From the NCBI RefSeq assembly GCF_000715075.1, contig NC_134093.1, positions 98,936,826 to 99,000,825 of the forward strand: 64,000 nucleotides of DNA, in the 5' to 3' direction. Positions 45,894 through 54,619 of this stretch are shown here, in pieces. Position numbers and translations under genes: made by a program. Positions within the stretch are counted from its first letter, which is position 1. The number at the start of each line of letters is the position of its first letter. Below the pieces are notes generated by a model. It was not told where the DNA came from. It saw only the letters and a list, made by a program, of their open reading frames with translations, and did not search any database. Source of the DNA: Nicotiana tabacum. Its lineage: Eukaryota; Streptophyta; Magnoliopsida; Solanales; Solanaceae.

Positions 45894-46546
45894 TTATGTG
45901 TGAAATGACTCGTATACTTAATTATAACTTAGATAGATGAATACAAAAGGTAAAACATCTTGACCGATATTTATTAATCTATGTGATTTGTAATTAGTTA
46001 TAAAATGAATGAATATATAAGACGAAATGTGGAATTCGAATAAAATAAACGTCTCATATATATACCTTTATTTTTTTATTATGATTGATTAATTATATAT
46101 ATGTGTGAATAAAATATATGCTTATAATTTATTAAAAGTAATTAGTTAATATAATTATTTATAAAGATTATGCTTATAGTTTATAATTATTTATTAGTAA
46201 ATATATATGTGAATAAAATATATGCTTATAGTTTATAATAATTTTTTAAATTTTATAATTTTTTTAAGAAATAATAATACAAAAGAAATAATTTAGGTAT
46301 TTTTTCAAAGATAATCGATCGAAGCCGGTCGTTTAACTGTGTTCAAACAACATCAACGGTCACTTAAGTGTACCGACCGACTTTACCGACCGAAGTCGGT
46401 CGGTACCTTTAATTTCAGATTTGAAATACGGGGTTTCCCCCTCATTTTTCTTCTTCTCTTCTCAAAATTTTCTAACTCTCACTCTTTTCTCCCTCACACC
46501 CACTCTTTATCTTCTCCCTCACACACATCCCATTCCATACTCCTCC

Positions 46547-46634
46547 ATGCCACCCCAAGTTGTCGCTCCCGCTGCTACTGCCACCACTGCTGCCACTGCC
46601 CTTCTTCCCCCACCTCCTAAAAATTTCAGGTTTC
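46547..46634 (+). pseudogene. first exon of a CACTA accessory protein (partial)
   Basis: ATG at 46,547 opens MPPQVVAPAATATTAATALL, then PPPPKNFRFR, followed by a GT donor-like site. A Pro/Ala-rich start and this position after the left subterminal array fit the accessory gene of CACTA elements. The next exon is not identified with certainty. Confidence 0.35.
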
Positions 46635-46839
46635 GGTATGAACTTACATTGTTTGTATAATTTAATATTTTGTTAATTATTTATGAATTAATTAATTATT
46701 ATTTAAATTTATTGTTTAACTTTGAATTTTATTGAAATCTAGGGTTTAGGTCTTGTTAAAATTGAATTGTATTGATTACCTAAGGAGTAATTGAATGTTT
46801 AAGTTTGTATTGACTTGAGTAGTTTAGTTAGGAATTGAA

Positions 46840-47170
46840 TGTTTAACTTTGAATTGAATTGAGTTTTTAAGGTTTTGTTCTTGTGAATTGAACTTTTAGG
46901 GTATGAATTAAACTTTTAGGGTATGAATTGAATTGATTTAGGGTATGGGTTAAACTTTTTGGATATAAATTGAATTGGTTTAGGGGTAAGTGTTGAACTT
47001 TTTGGATAGAGGTTGTGTTTTGTGAGGTTAATTGAATTGTTTAGGGTATTAATTAAATTGTTAAGGGTATAAGTTGAACTTTTAGGGATAATGGTTGATC
47101 TTTTTGGATATGAGTTGAATTTTTAGGGATAAGTGTTGAACTTTTTGGGTATGAAATGAAGTTATAGTTT
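46840..47170. repeat. degenerate short tandem repeat (GGGTATGAATTGAA-type)
   Basis: Units such as TTTTAGGGTATGAATTAAAC and TTTAGGGTATGGGTTAAAC recur with variation over about 330 bp in what would be an intron. No coding. Confidence 0.6.
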
Positions 47171-47352
47171 ATGTTTAAATTGAATGAATCATAATTAATT
47201 ATATTTACTATAATTTAATTTTGGTGTAATTAGTAAAAATTAATTATCTTAATTAAATAAAAATAATTTAATTAATTTATAATTATAGAATAAATTAAGT
47301 AGTTCTAATACTTATGGAAATATCTCAATTTATTTTTGTTTTATTTGTATAG

Positions 47353-47766
47353 ATGGAACATCGTACTTGGATGTACAATAGGAATTATCCTAATCAGCGG
47401 GGATTGAGGGAGGATTTTGTAGCAGGGGTTGATGACTTTATTAGACATGCAATGTCACTTTCATCATACCAAATTGAACGAGTAATTAGGTGTTCTTGTG
47501 TCAAGTGCAATTGTATGAAGTTTAAAAAATCAAAGGAAGTTAAGCTTCATATTTATAGGAAGGGGTTTATAGAGAATTACTTTGTGTGGACTAATCATAG
47601 AGAGATCGATGGTAGCCGTGGAATATTTCATAACATGGTTGTTGGTGAAAGTAGTAGGTCGGTGGAGAATAGGAATCAAGATTCTAGAATTCATGATATG
47701 GTTGCGGATGCTTTTGGGATGCACTCCGGGGTTGAGCCCGATAAAATGTTGACCAAACGTTTTTAA
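47353..47766 (+). pseudogene. CACTA transposase N-terminal domain (Transpos_assoc-like)
   Basis: MEHRTWMYNRNYPNQRGLRE, then FVAGVDDFIRHAM and RCSCVKCNCMKF, then VKLHIYRKGFIENYFVWTNH. This order (R-x-W-M-Y, Cys-rich centre, H-x-Y-x-x-G-F, Y-x-x-W-x-x-H) is the transposase-associated N-terminal domain of plant CACTA transposases. The frame stops at 47,764-47,766. The large catalytic domain that should follow is missing. Confidence 0.82.
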
Positions 47767-47834
47767 TTTTCCTTAAGTGTTATAATTTACCTTTATAAGA
47801 TTTTTTATATATTAATTTAATTTAAAATAATGTA

Positions 47835-48441
47835 GGGTCACTACCAAAGTACCGTGGAGGGCTTCATTCGTAGTCAGCCAACTGGTGAATCGGGCGAGCC
47901 AACCCAACTTTCGGGCGAAGATGCTAAAAGAATATGGTTGGAGGTTATTGGTGGTCCAAAAAAAGGGAAGTTATACGGGCTTCCTGAGAAAATATTTCAT
48001 CACTACATGTGTGGAATGCAAGGAATAAGGACTTCCTCACAGGGCAAGACACTTAATAGGAGGAGCCTCTCGGCTATGCAGGAGACATTGACAAGGATTA
48101 CATCAGAGCTACAAGCGGCCAAGGAAATAAAAAGGCTTAAAGATGCTCAATTCCTTGGTATGCAAGCTCAGATCAGAACTCTCCTTTCCGTGAGTCATCG
48201 CCAGAGGCTCTCCGAGAGCCTCCGTGGCGGTCAGAACTCTCCGTGAGCTTTTCCGTTACCCCAGTCTCGTGAGTCATCGCCAGAGGCTCGACCTCCACGT
48301 TATCGTTCCTCCCATCCTCCCCGTTATCGTACTTTTCATCCTCCACGTGATCGTTCTTCCCATCCTCCACAAGACCGTTCTTACCGTCTTGTAGATGAAA
48401 GTTCATCAGATAGTAGTGATGCTGTAGAAAACACTCATTGA
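47835..48441 (+). pseudogene. CACTA second protein C-terminal part (Transposase_24-like) with Ser/Pro/Arg-rich tail
   Basis: After a TGTAG acceptor-like site the text reads TVEGFIRSQPTGESGEPTQL, then AKRIWLEVIGGPKKGKLYGL, then a coiled-coil-like stretch (LTRITSELQAAKEIKRLKDA). This is the end of the second CACTA protein family (Transposase_24/Ptta). The frame stops at 48,246, but a shifted frame runs on to 48,441 with SHPPRYR-type repeats. It sits where the catalytic transposase should be, so the element is deletion-fused. Confidence 0.75.
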
Positions 48442-48729
48442 CCAATACTTTGATATACTTTGAACTGGACTAATAGAACTTGTTTTGAATTAGAATGAAC
48501 ATTTTTGAAATTGTTGTAATTACTTAGTTTTTGATTGGTTTTGAATTGTGATGTTTAATTGAACTTGTTAGTTTTAAAGTATCAATTGGATATTTGGTTA
48601 GATTTTTGGTGAATTAAGGGTTGTTTGTGGTGAATTTGGGGTTATTTGATGTGAATTGGGGGTATTGGTATATTATTTTTATTTGGCAAGTGGTGTAGCT
48701 ACCAAAACAGGCATTTTCTGCCAAAATTA

Positions 48730-49270
48730 TTCCTAGAAAACCGACCGACCTTGGTCGGTAATTAAAAATAAATAAATAAATTATAAAATACCGACCAATG
48801 TTGGTCGGTTAGTGCACGTTGAATTCCCAAAAATTCAACACTACCGGCCAACTTTGATCGGTAAGTTGGCTGCCATGTCCAGATTATCAACCAGCGTTGG
48901 TCGGTACTATTAAATTTTAATTATTTAAAAAAATATATTTTTTCTTATATCAACCAACGTTGGTCAGTAATTAAAATATTATATGATTAATTTATTTTTC
49001 TTTACCGACCAAAGTTGGTCGGTAACCAAAATTATTAAATTTAGTACACCGACCAACGTTGGTCTGTAAAATTAAATTATTAAATAATATTCCGACCAAT
49101 ATTGGTCGGTTAGTCAATTAAATTGTCAGATGGTCGTGTAGAGCATACCGACTGAAGTTGGTCGGTAATTTCCGACCGACTTTGGTCGGTATGCTCTACC
49201 GACCTTTAAATTACCGATCACACATAAATGGTCTCGTTTTGGACGGTTATTGGTCATTACCGACAGAATT
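48730..49270. repeat. right subterminal array of the CACTA element
   Basis: ACCGACCGACCTTGGTCGGT, ACCGACCAATGTTGGTCGGT, ACCGACCAAAGTTGGTCGGT and similar units occur about ten times, with a spacing of 40-60 bp. Confidence 0.85.
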
Positions 49271-49386
49271 TGGTCGATTTTTTTGGATGGTTTTAAGCGA
49301 ATTTTAAGTAGTGAATCTTTAGTATTAGACTTATCTTGTTTAACTCTTGAATAGCTACTAATCAATACCTTAATTATTATCACGTA

Positions 49387-49610
49387 GGGGTGTTAGGTGT
49401 GCATGGTTGGAGTCTCGCTACTCCTAATCAGAGGTTTGGAGTTCAAGCCCCCGGAATAGTGAGAACATTTCGATAGAGATCACCCTTTTTGGTGAGTCTA
49501 TCTCACACGAAGTTGAAAGTCAGACCAATGGATTTCGAATAGTGAATAAAATGGCAGTGCGGTGCACGAAATATTCCGCGTTTATGAAGGGTCCAATGAA
49601 GGGTAGCATC
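49387..49610 (+). mobile_element. tRNA-like SINE fragment
   Basis: The start contains a pol III B-box-like GAGTTCAAGCC (near 49,440) about 40 bp after an A-box-like TGGTTGGAGTC, so the head looks tRNA-derived. The body (GTGAGTCTATCTCACACG) is unassigned. Confidence 0.5.
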
Positions 49611-49705
49611 CCTAGGGGGTGTGATGTAGGCAACCTACTTTAATGAAAGCATAAATGGCTGATTCCACGGCTCGAACTCGTGACCTATATGTCACACGGA
49701 GACAT
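49590..49705 (-). mobile_element. Au-like SINE, partial
   Basis: The plus strand has TTCCACGGCTCGAACTCGTG and TGACCTATATGTCACAC, the complement of the B-box region in the SINE at 41.4 kb. It is truncated. Confidence 0.5.
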
Positions 49706-49719
49706 GGATTTTGAATAGT

Positions 49720-50530
49720 GTTTAGAAAGGCGTTTTCGGGGCGAGCCCTAAGGTGAGGCGCACCAAAAATGCCCCGGGGCGATGGTGTGGGGCGAAAATC
49801 TCAAGAGGCGTACGCCCAACAATTCGGGGCGTACGCTCGGGCGTTCGAGGCGAGTTTTTTTAGCGAGGCGTAAGTCTCAGAGATTTTTTCAAATTAAAAC
49901 AAAATTTGTTGAATAAGTCCTTCATATAATACCTAAATTTTCAAAATTCAGCTTCATAATTACTCAAAAGTTTTAAAAAGGAACTAAAATGTATTAAATT
50001 TAAAAGTCAATACATTTTTTATTGATTGAAGCCCCAATTCATGGTTTATCCCAATTCTTTATCTTGTCTGCTAGTCTGCTAGTCTGCTAATATATCCCAA
50101 AAGCAACGAATATTCAATTTTCTTTTTTATAAATACAAAGAGAACTTCATTCTCCTTTATAGCAGCAAGTTCAAAGTTCAAATTGAAGGTTAGTCATCCT
50201 TTTTGTTCCTCCATGTAGAAAACTTTATTCTTTTCGACTCAAGTTACTTGAGCTTCTAAGTAACGTATAATAGATTGCTTTGACTAGTTTTTTGTGGGGA
50301 TGAAGCATATATGCGCGCACACACACACACATATATATTTCACATATTTATATTTTTCTTCATTTTTATGCAATTTTACATGTTTATAAATATTTACTGT
50401 AATTATATTATTTTATAAAATATTAAAAATTAAATACCTATGGGGCTTACGCCCCGTGCCTCGGGGCTTACGCCTCGCTGAGACATATGTAAAACGTTTC
50501 GCCTTACACCCACACCTTTTAAAACATTGA
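49720..50530. mobile_element. MITE-like element with GGGGCG-rich inverted ends
   Basis: The left end (TAGAAAGGCGTTTTCGGGGCGAG, truncated here to the visible part AAGGCGTTTTCGGGGCGAG) and the right end (complement of CGCCTTACACCCACACCTTT, 50,498-50,521) pair. GAGGCGTAAG and GGGGCTTACGCC recur inside both ends, and the middle (49,900-50,430) is AT-rich without coding. I cannot name the family. Confidence 0.55.
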
Positions 50531-50844
50531 TTTTAATAACATAGAACCCTGTTAGTAATATGCACAAGTTACTCTCAGAACTTTAATCCAACTTATAGTC
50601 AAATCACCGTTGTCAATCACAGTTTATCCAAGTGGGACTGCCTCCTGGGGACATCAATAATAATAGGCCACAACATTATTGCGATTTGTAGCCCTTGCAA
50701 CATGAAAAAAAAAAAAAAAAAAAGGAGAAGAAGAAGAAATAAACACAATACATACAGACAATGATATACAGGCCTAAAGGTCTCATGGCAACTGATTTTA
50801 CTATAAAAATAATAATTAGCCCAGATCTCAACCTCATAAGACTA

Positions 50845-51053
50845 AGAGGGCGTTTGGACATAATAATTGTGAAATTCCGAAAAAAATAAATTTTTTTAAT
50901 TGAAAATGATATTTAAAAATTAGAGTTGTGTTTGGACATGAATACACTTTGAAACTGTTTTTGAATTTTTGTAAATGATTTGAAATGAAAATTTGACTTC
51001 GAAAAATATAAAAATTCCGGGGAAAAAATAATTATGGCCAGACGGGCCCTAAA
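50845..51053. mobile_element. MITE with GGGCGTTTGGAC / CCAGACGGGCCC ends
   Basis: The left end GAGGGCGTTTGGACATAATAA and the right end (complement of ATTATGGCCAGACGGGCCC) are inverted. About 209 bp. No coding. Confidence 0.65.
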
Positions 51054-51436
51054 AACAAGCTACTGTATTCCATGCCTTGTTAATGTGAAAAGAATTTTTA
51101 GCTCTTTATATAAGAAGAATCATTTCATGTTGCTGGCCTTGTACTTTTGGAGCATAATCTCGTGATATGGTCGACAATATTCCCAAATTAAGTAGAAATC
51201 ATTTGTAGTTAGATCTTGATTGCTCACGGATGTAAAAATTATATCAGAAAAATACTTATTTGCCCTCGATATTTATACCAAGTCAAGATAATTAACTGTA
51301 AAAAAAGCGTTAGTCACAAATTGATAGTATTACTTATGCCTGTATTAATTCTGCGAATCCTTTTTATGAAATTTTAACATATTGTGCATTCTAATATTTG
51401 AAGTTTGTTAAGAGTGTTTCCGTTCTATCCCAACGT

Positions 51437-51590
51437 TACGTGACGACAACAACAACAATAACAACAACAAATTTCGTAAAAATCTCACGAATGAAGTCTG
51501 GAGAGGGTAGAGCGTATGCATACCTTACACTTACCTTTGTGAAGTTACAAAGGCTGCACTAATGATTAGGGCGTATGTAGCCTTTCCGAA
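51437..51590 (-). mobile_element. TS-type SINE copy 1
   Basis: Plus strand starts with (CAA)n, ACAACAACAATAACAACAAC, then AATCTCACGAATGAAGTCTG, GGAGAGGGTAGAGCG and CATACCTTACACTTACC. On the minus strand this ends in (TTG)n, the tail typical of tobacco TS SINEs. Confidence 0.65.
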
Positions 51591-51690
51591 TGCATAACTT
51601 TCGATATGCAGTATGAATTTATATATAAACACCTACTAAATTTTCAACAAATATTATATTTAAACACATAATTTTAGCAGTATAATAAGT

Positions 51691-51830
51691 GACGACAACA
51701 ATAACAAACTCAGTGTAATCCCACTAGTGGGGTCTAGGAAGGGTAGTGTGCAACAGACCTTACCCCACCTTGAAGGTAGAGAGGTTATTTCCGATAAACC
51801 ACCGGCTCACGAATAATACAATACTAAAAT
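51691..51830 (-). mobile_element. TS-type SINE copy 2
   Basis: GACGACAACAATAACAAAC, then TCCCACTAGTGGGGTCTAGG, AAGGGTAGTGTGC and CAGACCTTACCCCACCTTG, the same layout as copy 1. Confidence 0.7.
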
Positions 51831-52344
51831 TTAAACTCATACTTATAACAATACAATAAATGCAATGCTAAAAATTTCAGAACTCATTAAATTTATATTT
51901 TGGATCCGCCACCACTAATAATACGTGACACACCAAATTTTTTTACATAAATGAACGGATATTGAATGATCGTTTTCTCAGGTTTTTATATAACATTATG
52001 TGGAAATATTAAATATGAATATATATTTCTATCAAATGGACAAGACAAAAATTGTGCTGACCATGCTGCACTTGTATCACAAAATAAAAAAGAAAACAAT
52101 AATGAAATACATAAAATAATGACACAACCCATAAAATGTTGGAATTAATTCATCTGAGTCTCTCTCACCCTTTGTCTCTTTCAAAATAGTTCTTTTTTCT
52201 TTATGTCCCCAAATCGCCTCAACATTTGACCCCTCATCTCCCCAACTGACCACAAATCTCGTCCCCTCGCATTCCCAGTCCCCTACCTGAAGCATGAGAG
52301 GGGCCTTGTTTGTCTTTACTTTTCTTTCTGTTGGCACTCTGTTG

Positions 52345-52410
52345 TCGGTAGAGACGACGACGACAACAACCCAGTAAAATTGTACAAATGGGATCTAGGA
52401 AGAGTAGAAT
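52345..52410 (-). mobile_element. TS-type SINE copy 3, left part (split by a MITE)
   Basis: GACGACGACGACAACAACC, then ATGGGATCTAGGAAGAGTAG, which runs into the target duplication AGTAGAAT at 52,403-52,410. Confidence 0.7.
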
Positions 52411-53349
52411 ATAGGGGTATACAAAGAAATCGATAAATCGCACCAAACCGATATTCCGAGTCAAACCGAAAAAAGAATCGATGTGGTTTGGTATTGGAAA
52501 ATAAAACCTGACCATAATTGGTTTAGTTTGGTTTTGTTTTAACCAAAAAAAAAAATCAAACCGAAACCAAACCAAGATAGTATATTTATATAATTTTTAA
52601 AAATATTTTACACATATAAATATTTATTGTAATGTAATTTATAAATATTTCTTAAATTTTTTCATAATTTTATCTTTTAACGTATTATTTCATGTTTAAA
52701 CTTAACAATCTTGAATTGTAAATAAATTTTATAGCCCATAAATGTAGTAACTCAAACAAAGTTCAAATCAATACTAATGCTAACAAAAGAAATTCAATTC
52801 AATACTAGGAATGCCGATAGTGTTTGATAATTATTTTAGTTTTACATTGGTTTATAATGAAAATGCATAACTCAATTTATCCTTTTCTTTAGTGCTTAGT
52901 TATGTAATTAATAGTAGTACTTATTAGCTATACTTACTTTAGCATGACCTATATAGTATTTTTAGATTATGTTAATTTTTATTATGGCTTATTAATTAAC
53001 AATATTTATTTTATGTAATTTTATTATTTTATCCTTGTTATTGAATATTTTAGTATAATGTTATGACTTATCTCATATTATTGTGTTAGTTTTTTAGAAA
53101 ATACATTATATAGTTGTGTTTTACTAGTACTTAAGAAATATTTGGAGCACAAGTAACATATTTTATGCTATGAAAACTTTACCGGAAAAAAATTTGAAAA
53201 CCCGAAAAAACCCGAAAAACCCCAGATAAATCGAGATTGAAAAACCCGACTTTGTTGGTTTGGTTTGGTTTATAAATTTAAAAACAAGACACCATCGGTT
53301 TGGTTTGATAATTGAAATATCTGAACCAACCGGGCCTATGTACACCCTT
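52411..53349. mobile_element. hAT-like MITE (approx. 0.94 kb) inserted in a SINE
   Basis: Left end ATAGGGGTATACAAAG and right end (complement of TATGTACACCCTT) are imperfect inverted repeats. An 8-bp direct repeat AGTAGAAT flanks it (52,403-52,410 and 53,350-53,357); 8-bp target duplications and TAGGG-type ends are usual for hAT elements. The interior is AT-rich and non-coding; the 113-codon ORF at 52,234-52,575 is chance sequence. Confidence 0.75.
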
Positions 53350-53400
53350 AGTAGAATGTACGCAGACCTTATCATGGAGGGGTAGAGAGGCCCTCAACTC
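53350..53400 (-). mobile_element. TS-type SINE copy 3, right part
   Basis: Starts with the second copy of AGTAGAAT and continues GTACGCAGACCTTATC and GGGGTAGAGAGGCC, the rest of the SINE from 52,345-52,410. Confidence 0.7.
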
Positions 53401-53544
53401 AAGAAATTTGAAACTTATCAGTTCTATAACGATATCAAGTTAATACAAAATAATAACTTAACAATTGGATTCATAATCAAATATTTATCGTAGATATTTA
53501 ATAAATTTCTTAATACATATATAGGGTTTGGGCAAGAACTAATG

Positions 53545-54236
53545 AGTCCACGAAAAATCACATGTTACATTTGTTTACCCTAAAAACGGATAACAATTGA
53601 ATTTATATGTGATTTTAAGGATATGTGGATTAATTCAATACAAGTGAATAATGACGTCAGATTAAGCAAATGAAAGACGTAATAAATGGCTAAACCAATG
53701 ATAAGGGTGATTCCGAGCTCGGTTGATGGCTCGATGAGGAGACTGCCCTCGATTCCGAGCTTGTACTTATGAAGAACTTAAAAACAAAAGTAAGAACTTT
53801 GAACAACAAAGAGAATTGAAATAAATTGCCTTGATATGCGTGTTACAATGTCCTTCATGAATAATAAGCTTCCCCCTTTTATAGTAGTGGAGTTTTGCCC
53901 TAAGTACAATTCTAAGAAAGGTAAAAATATTCTATTTCGCTAATTACTGATTTTCTGTCGATACGGGCCGAGATTCACGCCGCGATATCCGGTTGGGCAC
54001 GGACATCACGGCTCTTTGTTAGTCGTGTGCAGTTATTTGGTAATGCTTTCCGAAGTCTTGATCCTCGAACCGGACCCGGAGGACGTGGTCTTGATACCCC
54101 CAAGGGAGGTGTTTTGCCCGAGCCGCAATACGAGGGCTTCCTCGCTCTGACTCCAATTTATTACGGTTAAGTTCTTGCTCCGTTTGACTCGCCGGGAAAT
54201 CGAGTTATTCAATGGGCTCGATTTTACCCATATACA
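53545..54236 (-). repeat. LTR (3') of the gag/pol-less derivative
   Basis: 692 bp. On the minus strand it begins TGTATATGGGTAAAATCGAG and ends near GATTTTTCGTGGACT. It matches 57,581-58,264 (shared tracts TGTGGATTAATTCAATACAA and GACGTCAGATTAAGC). Confidence 0.8.
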
Positions 54237-54422
54237 GATAGTCGCCTCGTTTCTCAGAGAGTAGGCTCGCCGAAACGATGGGAAACGACAGATGACTCTG
54301 GTTCCTTCTTTTGTACGTTACGACGAGGGAGCTGAAAGATCCCATCAATCGCGTTGTTCTGACTTCGGACACGTGTCGCTTACCGGCAGGTTGCCTCCGA
54401 ATGCGAAGCATTAGTTGTTTCC

Positions 54423-54432
54423 CTATAAAAGC
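54423..54432 (+). promoter_or_regulatory. TATA box of the antisense gene
   Basis: CTATAAAAGC lies about 195 bp upstream of the first ATG (54,620), in the plus orientation and outside the LTR. Its sequence fits the plant consensus. This supports transcription of the antisense gene from its own promoter. Confidence 0.55.
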
Positions 54433-54619
54433 CTCCTTCCTTTGTCCTTTTTCTACTTTTCGACCAAATCGCTACCTTCGAGCTTTCAATTCATCATCAA
54501 AACCTTCTTCAAATTCAGATTTCTGCCCAAATTGTCGCCAAATCTTCATACTCTGTTCTTCAAAACCCGTTTTATCAAAACTTTGCGTTTTTCTCTCAAA
54601 TTTCCAAACACTCCCCCAG

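Larger units (their letters stand above)
44804..49313 (+). mobile_element. CACTA (En/Spm-type) DNA transposon, internally deleted
   Basis: Left end CACTACTAGAAATTCGG and right end CGAATTTTAAGTAGTG form the CACTA terminal inverted repeats. Both subterminal regions are packed with the short palindrome CCGACCAACGTTGGTCGGT and variants (44,830-45,200 and 48,730-49,270). The inside has two coding pieces but no catalytic transposase core. The 3-bp flanks are CAT and AAT, so a target duplication is imperfect or lost. Length about 4.5 kb, 4,510 bp. Confidence 0.92.

Noticed and set aside
50703..50740. A/G-rich tract as a processed-gene poly(A) tail
   Set aside because: There is no upstream gene-like sequence. 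It is simple low-complexity sequence.
52234..52575. 113-codon ORF (MVWFRFDFFFWLKQ...)
   Set aside because: It crosses the boundary of the SINE and the hAT-like MITE, so it cannot be a real gene.
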